Shown here: positions 1 to 13,000 of the stretch, piece after piece
How the letters are laid out: every line of letters begins with the position of its first letter
Position numbering within the stretch: the first letter of the stretch is position 1
NCBI RefSeq assembly: GCF_030253575.1
Contig: NC_080566.1
Coordinates: 8,007,501 to 8,071,500 of the forward strand
From: Rhododendron vialii
Lineage: Eukaryota; Streptophyta; Magnoliopsida; Ericales; Ericaceae
Length of the DNA: 64,000 nucleotides
Direction: 5' to 3'
Program-made: the position numbers and the translations under genes
Notes under the pieces: model-generated
The model's database searches: none
What the model saw: only the letters and a program-made list of their open reading frames with translations
What the model was told of the DNA's origin: nothing

Positions 1-933
1 ACAGTATCTGCGCCATTAGATAACTAATCAGCATGTGTTCATAATTTCCCCGGAAAAACAAGTTAACTACACTTAAGCTTACAAATTCACCAAAATCTCA
101 CTTGACTCCCTCCTTTCAAGTGTGTGGGTCTGTGATAGTCAGCCTTACAATGTCAAGTTGCAATTTCACCTTACACCCACCCAACGTTAACAAGGCTGAA
201 GGTAGCTGCCATTCGAGCCGCACGTGACATTGTATAAGAACAAATAACATACTACTATTTGCATCTTACAACCTCATTAGCACCTTGCACTATGGCCAAA
301 ATCATACCCCTCTGTTCCTAATTGATAATTGATTACAAAAAAATGTGTCACTTTCTGACTTACAAAATAAGAATGTTCTTCAAAAGTGTCACGCATTACT
401 ATTTTTGTGCCCTCACAAAAGTGTCACGCGTTCCTAACGTGCGGACTGAAGTCAGTAGCCTCATATCAAACCGAGATGGGTGGAAGGATAACATCATGTG
501 CCTTCAAATCAAATGCAGGAGTTGACTAAAATTGTACGGGCCAAAGTGAGATTTTGATAAGCTAATGTGTACCAAGTGGAATTACGCAAGAAAACAGAAT
601 TCACCTGACAACATAGACAAGCTGAGTTTGACTGGAAACCTCGACGAAATAGTTACAAGGGCCTCCGATGCCCCAAGTGCTGAGTTCGCTCAGCAGTTTC
701 CGGCCTCGAACGAACTTCAATCCCTTCGGGCCATGGTTCGATTCTTCGCATTTCACGATGTTGGTGTGACTGCAATGCAAATGGGTGGGTTGTTCTGGGA
801 ATCTCAGCTGGATTTGAGGGTCTTGGGAGTTAGAAAATGGCGACGATTTGGATTGGGTTTTGGAAAACTGGGAGAGGTCGTGGGGTTTGTAAGTGGTGTT
901 GGAATGCCAAGATAAAGCTGGGTTTCCGATCAT
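1..933 (-). CDS. MurB-like FAD-dependent UDP-N-acetylenolpyruvoylglucosamine reductase family protein, 5' part
   Basis: Exon 1 runs from the ATG at 933 down to 605 (donor CAG|GTGAAT). Exon 2 begins at position 7 (acceptor GCGCAG|ATACTGT) and is cut by the window edge. Joining the exons gives VVRYC in a clean phase, which supports the splice. The roughly 60 N-terminal residues are Ser/Asn/Pro-rich and could be an organelle transit peptide. They are followed by RKLLSELSTWGIGGPCNYFV, which contains the STWGIGGP box typical of the MurB FAD-binding domain start. In bacteria MurB reduces enolpyruvyl-UDP-GlcNAc in peptidoglycan synthesis. Plants carry homologous genes, and I infer this is one, probably plastid-located. 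The rest of the FAD-binding and substrate domains lies outside the window. The start is the only in-frame ATG close to the conserved region. Confident on family, unsure of reaction. Confidence 0.75.
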
Positions 934-3900
934 TCTTTGGGTGTGAATTGCAAAGCTGAAAGGGAGAGTGGGGAGTAGGATCGGCCGATCGGGCTTTGAA
1001 TCTCTCTCTCTCTTCAGAGAAATGCATGTACAGAGGAGAAGGGGGGAGGAGGAATTGTACGAATGGGGGAAGAAATGTGGCGGGACAAGTCAGGAATTTT
1101 GAAAGGATCCTCTCGAAGGAGAAGGTAGTCATCTGAATTGTCCAATATTGCAATTAATGATTCAGATATGTTCAAAAAAAATTCACAAGAAGAACTGAAT
1201 TTTATGTGCGAAGAATTTTTGAGCAGATCTAAACTATTAATTTTTCCAATGTATAATTCAGATTTTGAGAGGATCCAATCTTTATTTTTGTAAGGCGACA
1301 AATAAGTGTAGAAAATTAATTCAAGTTTAAAGTGTCATGACCTTTATTCAAGTGAACCTATGTGAGGGTATCTAGAGTGATCCAATTAAAGTTAAAATAA
1401 TTATGCCGTAGAGATTGACTCCATACGAAACGTTTCAAACTTAAATCTTGCGGGAAGAAAACAAACTTCTAAACACAAGCTTGGCCTACTTATTAAGAAT
1501 GGTAAGAAGACTCAACAAATTCACATCAGATTTTTTTCATTTGTCTCAACGAATTCGGGCTGATTTGGCAAAGATAAGTCACTTGGCTTAATATTGTATG
1601 GAGTATTTATTAAGAAAAAAATCGCACTTGATATTTTTGTGTATCATTTAATCCGCCTCGACAGGAGGGATCAAAGAATTAAAAATTTATAATCGAACTT
1701 CATAATTTTTTGTTCATTACAATTTGCTTAAATACAAACTACACAAATATGCGAAATAGTAGAAGCCACGCTCCATATACAAGGGTCATGAAAGATATTT
1801 CTCCTTGGCCCTTTTCTAACTTAAATATATATAAATAAATTTAAAAAAACGCCTGAAAAAGAGAGAGTAAACTATGGATATAAATAAACAAATTAGTTAG
1901 TCAACAAGAAAATCGCAAATGGTCATCTGTAACTCAAACAACTTGTCAAATTCCATCCCCACCAAAAATAAAAATAAAAAAAAAAAAACTTGTAAAACAA
2001 AGAGGTGTTGATAATTGATATGCGATATCCGTCTGTACAAGTACTTTTTTTTCTTCCCCCAATCAAAACACCGGCGACATAAATCGCCATGCACCGACAT
2101 TTACCGTAGTCTCCTACATGCTTCGCTTTCTGTTTGAAATACAGTCAAGAATATGCTCGGAATCCAGTAACAAAGATTCCGCTCGGGCGTCTGAAGAGTT
2201 GACTCGAGAACTGGAAAATTCTTTGCGACCAATTTTTGGTACAAGAAGGAAGAAATCAAAGGAAAGACATTTGCAAGATTTTGTTGCCAAGAAATTGATT
2301 GCAACATGTATAAACCCCAAAATGCCTGCTGCATTGGAAGAGCAAGCAAAAATCAGAAACCAATAGCCAAAAAGACGTCCTTAACGAAACGAACCACAAA
2401 TGCAAGACGATTAGATGTACCTCACACTAAGATCACACGACAATTGGCCAGTTATTGTCAGTCAAAAAATAGAAGTCGATGAAGTTTTTTTTAACGGCAA
2501 AGAAAATTTCATTATCATAAAGATAAAAGGACGAAATCCTTACAAGAGGAAAAGCAAATACAATGAGAGAGCTTTTAAGAGTATAATACTCTTCTAGTGC
2601 TGCTACTTGAATTACTTAACCTATCCCTCAGCCCTTCGATTTTTTACATAACATAGTTGACAATTTGCCAACTAAACTAGAAGTCGATGGTATCCATCGC
2701 ATACCATCGTATCAGTCCCTCTCCCTTAACCGAAATATCATAATGAAAAGAACAGCAGTTTTGTCGCAAGGTATTTGACCAAGTAGGATCGTATTATGGA
2801 TACAATTTGCATACTATTCTATAGAAATTGAGGCTTTCTCCATCAATTAAGAGTCTTGTTTTGTAAGATCAATTAAGAGTTCATTAACGATAATTGTATA
2901 TCATATAGGAAAAGAGTTTTGTCCAAGATCTTTGAAGGATTCATATATTCCTTGGCCTTCTGTACCATTCTGACCATTTCTTATGAGGCCTCTATTTCTT
3001 GGAAGTCCGGACTTTAATTTTCTTTAGCTTTCCATACCATCAGCAAATTTTAGTCTAGTTTCCCACTTTTTTTTTAAGGTAGACATAAACTTCATTCAGG
3101 ATAGCAAATTTCTGCCCTCACCGCAATCATGCATAGTTTCATTTTCAAAGGTAAAAACCGTTAAAGAGAATTAGAGGCATCAGTCAGGAGTTAAAACTTA
3201 CACACATACTTAAGTTGGTAGTGAAGACATCTGAATTTGGTCTTCAAATATCCCTGTTGATAGATCTGAATTCTGCAAAGAATCCTTCCTAACATGCTCC
3301 AAAGAAGTTGCTTCATAAATTCCTACAAAATTCACTCGACTTTAGCCATAAGCCAACTGAAGTTAAACAAAAAAGGGTAGCAATCTGCAATTGCACCTGG
3401 AGACTAGCATATCCAATGCATCTGCAGAACTCCAATCACAATAATTTAAAGCACTCATACAACAGTATTACAGGTAAAAAAGAAACTTCGCAGAGAAACT
3501 AGAAACAATCAAAACTAGAGCATATCAAAGTTCTCAACCTTAAACTGCAGGCAATGAAAGAATCTTAGTTCTGCAGATTCAAGAGTGAAAGTTCAAGCAA
3601 TTACTTGCTGAAAGAAGGATTATACGGAGTAATTTTTAACTTTTGTCAATGGATTCCCAGAAAAAGGCAACGAGTCTTTCTTATAGAGTATCTTAAGACA
3701 ACTGCAATACTCAATAGGTGGGACACTGCAGTTGCGCAAATAAATCTGGATTCCCAGTTGCACTTTCATAGTTAAATATGCTATTTTATTTTTTCCAGGA
3801 AAACTATGGCTAAATTAGAAAAGCTAAAGCACCTACACTACCTGACCTAAAACAAAATGTTACATATCGTACTATTTCATGAGAATTTAGTGTTATGCAT

Positions 3901-4015
3901 TTGCATTGGCATACAGTCAAGGGACATGTGATATCAGATTGAGGTTACACATATTCCTGTGAGATCTAGAAAGTTTAACACCGGACAGATAACTATGAAG
4001 GAATAATCTACATAC
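934..4015. other. Stretch without a confidently assigned gene between the MurB-like and MTP12-like genes
   Basis: AT-rich DNA containing the presumed 5'UTR/promoter of the MurB-like gene (CT/GA tracts around 996-1020) and the downstream side of the MTP12-like gene. A short open frame at 2118-2366 (+) has a charged composition but matches nothing I recognise. At 2901-2950 (-) a sequence beginning GIYES sits in the correct phase to follow the last certain MTP12-like exon. It stops after 16 residues and its acceptor lacks a pyrimidine tract, so it is only a candidate 3' end. I looked for the cation-efflux domain here on the minus strand and did not find it. Confidence 0.5.
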
Positions 4016-7000
4016 CAAAGCCCAAAAGTATGGAGCAGATAAGAAAGCCCAGTAGGGAAAAATTCATTTTGTACACAATCTCCAGGACAATGATGCATCC
4101 TCCAGCAGCCATTAAATGCCTTGGCGAAGAGAAAACCATATGCAATCTGCCACAAGTAAACATAAAAGGAAATTGGAATTCTCCTTTCAATCCAGTTTGG
4201 TATGTAGGAAGTATTAAACTTTTGGACCAATTGTGGACTACACAGCAGGCAGCACCTCCTTTTTCAAGCAGAATTTCAATAATTTTTGAACCAGGGTTAT
4301 GAAAACTTTAAAGAAGTACAGTTAGTAGTATCAGAGTTTAGTATCGAAGCTGAAAACAGGTCCCATAAGGTCCAGGATGGAATGTTTAAGTGGGGTCATC
4401 TGCTTGAAAATCAATGGTGAATTTGATAGCTCATTTAATTGTGAGGGAATTTCAAACTATTACCCACCCTTCTGAATTCATCATAGCCAAACTTGCCAAT
4501 TTATAGCCTATATGAAGAATCCTCTCACAAAATGTTTGGATGATTCTTTCCAAAGACAAATGGAGAATTTAAAAAGATAAACTAGCATGATGAATTTTAT
4601 GAAGGATAAATAAAATGTGAGCATGTCCCATCTCCTCGTACGAACCAGTCACTGTATGAAACACAACAATGTTTTCTGCAAAAATATTTGGAAATTACTG
4701 AATCCATTTATCACCAACAATTCTAGAATATAATCAACTTTTACAAGCAAGGAGTGGAACATAATCAAAGGTTGAAATTATTGAGATCATTTGACAAAGT
4801 TGAATAGCTGAGTGAGTAAAATGTTAACTTTGCTACGCAAGACATCAAGCATGAAAATATGACCAAGCATGCAGCCACACACATTCCCATGTAAATATCG
4901 ACTTGAGAACTATTAACCGGGCATTAGAAAAATCGAGAAGGCTAAAAAAGAATCTAATAAATTGGTCTTCATACCTCTCCTCTGCTATACTGTCAACATA
5001 AAATATCAAAACAATTCCAAAGAGACTGGTACTCAAAAGAGCCCAAGCCGAAAATGGCAACTCTATACCGCTATCAGAAGTTGACCCCTGAAGTTCTCAA
5101 CATGCACAGAAAAAAGAAGAGAGCAAAGAAAAAAGTAAGTCAAATCAGAACGTGTAGAGAGGGAGAGGGAGAGGGAGAGGGAGAGGAGAGAGAGGATGAT
5201 ATACTACTAGAGTCCTAGTGAAATTTATAAATCAATAAAAATAGGAAGTCTTAGGGCCAAACTTACTATAATCATGTCCCACATGGCCACAGGAAAGAGA
5301 AAACAAGTTGCAGCAGCAATGGTTATGGCATGAAGTCGCCTCTTAAGTTGATTCTGAAATAGAAAAATGCATATACCAGATATTGCACTGGATAATTAGT
5401 CGACAGATTCAACCACATAGTACTTGTGGCAAGGAATTTTGAACATCAAAAAATACAGCGTCTTTCTCCAAAAAAACTAATGCAGTGTGTAATTGTGCAA
5501 AGATGGATGTGAATACCTTGAGTGAAACACGTCTTGCAATCACCCTTCTCAGCGCAGATAATATTCCAGCTAAGGTGGGAACTATCATTGCATTCATTCC
5601 TACAGCTTGCTCTTCCTGAAGGTCCTTAGTATCCAGGTCATCATTAAAGGGTATTTCTCCAGTTAAGTACATTGCAACATTACAAAAGATCTTCCCATTG
5701 CTCAGATTAAGAAACAAGGGAAAAGATTAAAGAGAAGAAAAACGAGAAATGATCCAAAACTAGCTCGGAACAGAATACTTCATGTTAGAAAAGGATATAA
5801 AATGGGGAATGTGTGGCCATGGCCCACCCTTGAGATAGGAAGTACAAAGATGCCAACATTGCAATGAGTCCACCCACCTGATCAAAGATGAAGATCACTG
5901 AACTATTACAAATTCTATAAGATTAAAAGGACATCTCTTCAATTGAATTATCTCCACTGATACAAAGAACCAATGCATTAGATCCCATTTGCCATTCCCA
6001 TAGGATAGTTAAAGTTGGAATATGACCACACATTTCGTGCTCCACCAATTCCACATATCCATGAAAGCACACACTTTTCTTAGGTAAAAAAGCAAACCCA
6101 ACACAGGTGCACAACTATTTAGGTATTGAGAAACAAAATCACCCACCCAATCAAAATAGTAGATTGAATAAGGAAACCTTTGTTAGACTTGTCCCACATC
6201 GCTCATCTAAGCCACCCAAGCTTGGTTAATATATTCTAGAGGCTACTCCACCTATTGCCAATTGGTTTTAGGTAGGAACCCTCCGAGAAATCTAACAACC
6301 TTATATGCTTAACTCATGTAAAACTTTGTGTTTCCAAACAAAGCAAGTGGTTCATAAAAGTGAAGCACAGCCACCTTTTTCCAGACATGGCCCTTTCTTC
6401 CATATAACACTGCGGATAACACTCCAAGAACAGCACCTGAGTATTCTGCCATTATAGCCCTGAAATTGAAATCAACACTGTTTGAATATGAAGAAGAAAG
6501 AGAACAGATATTATCCATCTTATAAAAGTTCATGATGAACAGATAAACAAAAGGGCACTACAAGAACAAAGCAGAGACCATAAGCACAGCAATCTAGAGT
6601 TCATTATCCTGGTTAAGAGTATCAGAAGGACTGCGACTAGAACTACAAAGTTTTCAAAGGCGATTTTGGGGCTTGCCTAGAGGCTTGTCTCACAGCGAGG
6701 CGCGCAAGAATGCTACTGGGCTTTGATTTTTTAGACGTTTACCACAAAGGCATTCGCACATCAGTTGGAGGAAAACGGAGTAAACTTTTCACGCCTTTTT
6801 CGCCTAGATGACAGAGGCGCCGAACAAATTAGAAGAGTCGCCAATATATTCAAGGTGAATTGGCTGATGACTACTAATTTGGTCAGAAGCACTCAGGCAA
6901 GTGCATTAGACTTCTGTCGCACACCAAAAGTCCTCTCCCCTGTTTGATTAGCAGTGTACGGTCCTTGGTTGGCATATACATGCAAGCATTAGCCACACCA

Positions 7001-10000
7001 AATCCAGAGAATGTCAAGCTAACACGACAATTGGAGCCTAGGGAGTGTTTAACATGGAGTATGGACCATATAGTCAGAGTCCCTTGCTTGGATGTCTAAT
7101 TAAACAGAAGCAGTCCAGGCATCCAACATATGCCATGATTTCGATAAACTGAAAAAAAAAAGAAGAAGAGGCAAGATCCGAAAAGTTCATACATCTCCAT
7201 TTGTAGAGTTGCCAACCATCGTTTTCAACAATTTGAACAGTAAGATCAGTGAAGGGTGCGGGATTCTTCATGCGAGGGGACCAAATCACATGTATTCACA
7301 AATTAACAACAAAACATTATTCTTATACAATAATAACAAAATTGTGAGGGGACCTATCTTCATAATTTTTACAAACAATACCTTAATATAGAAGAAATAT
7401 TGGGATAATTGGGAGGTTTGCAAGGACCAAGGCCCCCACTTGCACCCCCCTTAGTCTGCCCCTGTGTAGGATTAAACAGAAAATCTAGGGTTCCAGAGTC
7501 ATCCAATGGTCCCTCACAAATTAATTGGGTGAACAATTGAATTTGGCTTTAAACACTAACCTATAGTAAGAACCCATTCCTAATTGTAATGCATTTAAGT
7601 TAAACCATCTCAGTGAAACAAAGGCACCAAATCATATGCCTTTATACAATAGCATTTAGACTCAAAAGTAGCATTTAGTGGGGGAGAAAGGACAAGCTTA
7701 AATCAACATGTACAGTATATCTTTCCTTCTGTACTATAAGTTCATCTTCCCCAAATGGAAAGGTTCTCAAAGACCGAAAACCATTTCATGGGTTCCAACC
7801 ACTTCCTCCAGTAAAAAGGCATAGCCTCATGCGACCCTCTCATCCTCTTCAAATGGAAACCTCTTGACCAAGCTAATATAATAGGAACATTGACACGGCT
7901 CCCATGCAAAATCCAGCTCCTTTGCATAATCACAATGAATAAATAAACAGTCCACCATATCCCTCACTCTCATGTAGCACCACTAAGAAAGTCAACTTTG
8001 TTAAACCCCCACCACCTTCCAAAGGCTTCTCCAATTTACACACTCAATATTAACGTATAAGACCTAATTGCATATCTCTTGACATAAACTTTCCACACCA
8101 ACCTTTACTACCATTTCCCCCCAAACTCACCCATAAAGAATATCTATTATCTAGCAATGCATCCTCAGCCTCTAGGCTCCAATCCAGCACTATACAGATG
8201 AAAGACAACTACATATAATCTTCTATTTATGATTATGAAATAGATAAGAGTACATTTTTGTGTGGCACATTAAAATTACTTTTCAGCTTTCTTTGAATCA
8301 ACACCCCTATTTATGTTCTTATGCCATTTTTACAAAGTTCAAAGCTTGATATTGTTTACAGTTCCTAACTTCCTACGCTAGAATGTACCAGGGTTCAACA
8401 AGGAAAAATGTACCAGGGATCAACAAGGAAAAGTTTTATGCAAGTTCCATTATTTATCCTTAGATTGCATGATATGGCTTAGTTGTTTGAGTTGGATTGC
8501 ATATTATGGCTTCGCAATGATTGTACTTTTAAAATTACTTTCTCGCAAGTTAATTTCAAATAGGCAGTAAAACAAAAGAAATGAGAGTCACAGGAGCACA
8601 ATAAACCAAATCAAACCGAGCCTTACGTCCCAATCACTTGAGGTCGGCTACATGAATCCGTTTCCTCCATTGAGCTCTGTCAAGGGCCACTTGTTCACAC
8701 AGACCCATTATACTCATATTTTTGCGCACTACAGCATCTAATGTCAATTTAGGTCTACCCCTCCCTATAACATTGCTACCTAGAGCTATCCTATCCGCTC
8801 TCTTAATTACTGTATCTTCTGGTCTACGGTAAATATGTCCAAACCACCTTAGCCTATTTTCCCTCAACTTCTCCTCTATAGGTGCTACAGCTACCATCTC
8901 ACGAACACGAACAATTTCATTTCTAATCTTGTCTCGTCTAGTCTTACCACACATTCACCTCAATATTCTCATTTCCACTACACTCATCTTGCTCACATTT
9001 TGTTTCATAATAGGCCAACATTTTGTCCCATAAAGCATCGCTGGTCTTATGGCAGTTCCATAGAATTTTCCCTTCAATTTTGTGGGTACCCTCTTGTCAC
9101 ATAGTACACCAGTACCGCTTCTCCACTTGAGCCACCCCACTTGGATCCTATGGGTCACATCATCAGCAATCTCTCCATCTCTACTAATAATTGAGCCTAA
9201 ATACCTAAAATGATCACTCTTTTGTATCTCCTGGTCTTGGATCATCACTCTTTCTTCATGCGCACTCTTTCTTCATGCGCACTACTGGTACCACTAAACT
9301 TGCACACCATATACTCAGTTTTACTCCTACTTATCCGAAAACCCTTTGACTCTAATGCTTCCCTCCAAATTTCTAGTTTCGTATTAACACCTCTAGCAGT
9401 TTCATCTACGAGGACAATATCATCTGCAAACATCATACACCATGGAATATCCTCTTGAAATTGTCTAGTCAATTCATTCATAACTAAGGCAAAGAGGTAT
9501 GGGCTCAGGGCTGACCCTTGATTCACAGGAGCACAATATACTACATAAATCTAGATTACTAGTTGGAGCTGTTTCACGACAAGATAGTACCTCAAAGGCC
9601 CACATGATTTGAGGCCCTTTCCCCACAAAATGAAGTATAAAGCCGTTATGCCACCATTTATTATAGAAGGTACTACCTGAAAAGCAAATGCAGTAGGATA
9701 AGAGAAACTGATCAGTGATTGCATTAGCAGCGGTGAGCTTCCTTTTTATCATTCATTTCAGCCAGTAAAAGAATCTTCCCTGTTTACCTGTGTGTTAGAA
9801 AGCGGTCTGCCTTTCCAAGGCTTTTGCAAAGCTATAAATATGATTGCTGATGGAACGAGACAAAGGAAGATAAAAAGTACAACTGAAGCTCCTGTCTGAG
9901 ACAAGTAGCGGTACATGGAGTAAACTGACCATATTCTCAAGAAGTTGCCAAGAACATGGACTATCTGCAATGGAGTGTGCCTGCAAGGAAAGAAGGTACT

Positions 10001-13000
10001 CACTGTAAACAACTGAGGGTAGCATGGGAGGAGTACATACAAGTGAAAATAGCTATGATTTAGCGTATAATTCTGGCAAATTCCCCAGTCTCGTGATAAC
10101 TCATTCCCAAATTCCAACATATAGACAATAAAGTGCCTGACTCAACTCAACAAATTAATCCCAATTACTTTGGGGCATACCCTCCAACTGATTGATTCTA
10201 ATTGTTTTGCGATGTAATTACCATTTAACAACCACAATATAACTGTGACAAAACATATGGGAGAGAGAACGGATTTGTATTACTGAATATTGAGGGTAAA
10301 TGATTCCAATGCTAGCACAAACTTAAATAGAGAAAAGCCTAGAAATCTATACCTAAAATAGAAGATTACAAAGAGATATGATTACAATATTATCACGATA
10401 CGATTCTATGCCTAAAATACAAGATACAACGAGATCACGATGCATAATACTTTCACATCCTCCCTCAAACTCATGATGCGAGCCCGGAGAGCATCGTGAG
10501 TTTGCCAAGGGAGCAACAAAACCGAGCAGTGGTGTGCGTATTGGTGCAATAGGGCTGAAACATTGCTAAAACGGTGTTGTAGAGGTCCAAAACGGAGTGC
10601 CAAAACCTGCAAAACTGAGATTGTGCAGCTCCAAACGAAGCAAACAGAGCAGAACGAAGAAATCCAGATTTCTGAAGTCACGAGCAAACTTCAGTGCCAA
10701 ATTCAGATAGGTCGCGACGACAGATTCAGATAGCTTGACACACATCAAGCCAGATGCTCAACCTCGATTGAGCAAGCAGCCCCAGAGGCGCATGCAGAAG
10801 ACAGACAGAATACAGGTCCTCAAACAAAAGGCAGAAATACAGGTCATCGGACGGACAGATAATTCAGAAAGAAGAACAGATTAGGATAGCAGACAGAAGA
10901 ATAGATGTAGACACACAGAAGAGCCGGATACAGAGTAGAGAGCTAGAATAGATACCGGAAGGGTAACCAAACACTAGAACATAAGAGAGAACCAGAAGAG
11001 AGCCATAACAAAGCCAAAAAGTCAGATGTAGAGAAACAAAGTAAGAGTCAGAGGAAGGGAGACAAAGATGCAACCAAAGTGAGTTACAAAAACCCCCATG
11101 GTTCACCGATGGCCAAAAAGAGCAAAGAAACTAAGCACAGGAGGCTGACATAGCTCCTGCGAGGGTCGCCGGAGGCTGAAAGAGCTTGGCCAGTGCTAAT
11201 GGAGGTCGGAGAAGGCTGTTTTTAGAGGTTTCGAGCACCTATGCAGCAGATCTGAGGATTTTGAGCTCCGACGAAGGTTGCCGGGAGCTGTTACAGAGGT
11301 CGGAAAGCTGCCAGAGCAGAAATAAAGGTCTGTGGAGGGCTGGCAAAGGTGCGTTGGAGGTCGGGAGGACTCGCCGGAAGTGCTACAGTGGTTGCCGGAG
11401 GTGCTACAGTCCAACAATGTCAGAAACAAAGTTGTTGGTGTCGGGCAACGTCAGAAACAGAGGCAAAACAGATTGATGCAGAGACTGAAATGCTTCCAAT
11501 AGTTGTAGAAGAAGAAGGATTGTGACAAAACAGATAAGTGTCCGGCGGATGGCGGCGAGGCATAAGCCGCCCGCCCGAAAACAAATATCCCATAGGCCTA
11601 GATCTTAGGCTCTGATACCATGTGACAAAACATATGGGAGAGAGAACGAATTTGTATTACTGAATGTTGAGAGTAAATGATTCCAATGCCAACACAAACT
11701 TAAATAGAGAAAAGCCTAGAAATCTATACCTAAAATAGAATATTACAAAGAGATATGATTACGATATTATCACGATACAATTCTATGCCTAAAATACAAG
11801 ATACGACGAGATCACGATGCATAATACTTTCACAATAACAGCATACTTTTAGTACAGGACTCATTCTATCGTAAAAACATCTTCACCAACTCAAAACCAA
11901 AATGTAAAGCCAGCATTTGGTTTTCCAATACCAAATGGCTATAACTGGGGAACTTATAAAAATAAAAAAATCACCAAATGCATTGCAGGCAACAAAGACA
12001 GATAGTGCATAATAGCACACAAAGTCAGGGTATACAATGCCAACTGGGAAAAAGATAAGGCATGTTTCATTTTGGCGAGGGCTGGCAGGGTGAAGTCATC
12101 AACAAACTACCTACCTAGTTCCTTTCTCATTAGGAAAAGACAAGTTTACTGGAATATTGATGGCTGAGGCATATATGATGAACGGTGAACCCATTAACAC
12201 TATTACAATCACTCCAGAATCTCATCGAAAAGGGGCCTACTAATTTGCAGTTTTGCACCACTTTGGTGCTTTTATCTGAGATTTTGAGTCTCGCGTGTGT
12301 TCCATTTCACTATATAGAAGAGAGAACGTAAACTTCCACTCAGATCAAACTCCACTGAACCATCATAACATTAATAAGCTAGTAGTAGTCAATCATCTTC
12401 TAAATCTTCCTCACTTTACTCAAAAGCTAATGAAATACCAGAAACCACAAAACTTCCAAGCAATTAAGTTAGACATCTGAGCAGGTAGCTAACAACTAAC
12501 TAGTACACAACGGAACACTAAACGGCACTCAGAACCACTTGGGCAGCTAACAAAATACGCGGCATCAAAAAGGAAACAAATTCATAATATGCCAGTGTCC
12601 GTTCGGAAAATAAGGCGAGCAAGGTAATTCGAGAAGTCCGTAGGACTTTGGACTCACTCTCTCAACTCCCAAAATGGAAAATCCCAAGACTTCTTAACTT
12701 CGATTCGTTCTCAACAGTGTCCAGGAGAGTGCCACGAGGCCTCTGGCCAGCGGCATCAGAGGTTGCACTTAAGTGCTAGGAGAAATGAGGTCAGTAGTTC
12801 AACTCCTCCAAGGTGTTCTCTGTTCTAAAAATACCAACTTCCGCCGATAAACAAAAAAGCAGTTTCCATGAGAGTTGGGTCCTTCAAATTGAATAATAGT
12901 TCAACTAATTCCACAATTCTTTCCAACTTAATCATTGCAGTAAGACCCACAAGTTTTTTTTTTTGGTAATTAAAAAAAAACCCACGAGTTGTTCACAACT

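Larger units (their letters stand above)
10244..11834 (-). mobile_element. Complete small non-autonomous LTR retrotransposon (TRIM-like, Copia-type primer site)
   Basis: Two 214-bp direct repeats (10244-10457 and 11621-11834) bound a 1,163-bp internal region. Both repeats have TG...CA ends and the pair is flanked by the 5-bp duplication ataac (10239-10243 and 11835-11839). Read on the minus strand, the 5' LTR is followed directly by TGGTATCAGAGC, the initiator-tRNA-Met primer site, and the 3' LTR is preceded by a purine tract. No gag, protease, integrase or reverse transcriptase is encoded. By eye the two LTRs differ at about 9 of 214 positions. The element lies in intron 1 of the MTP12-like gene. 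Confidence 0.93.

Noticed and set aside
2118-2366. Charged 82-codon open frame on the plus strand
   Set aside because: No family resemblance, no splice context or partner exons found; the opposite strand is equally open.
2901-2950. Terminal exon of the MTP12-like gene starting GIYES
   Set aside because: Not annotated as an exon because the acceptor lacks a pyrimidine tract and the frame ends after 16 codons; kept only as a candidate in the findings.
11186-11476. 96-codon ORF inside the TRIM-like element
   Set aside because: Runs against the element's orientation and overlaps an equally long ORF on the other strand; no gag or pol features.
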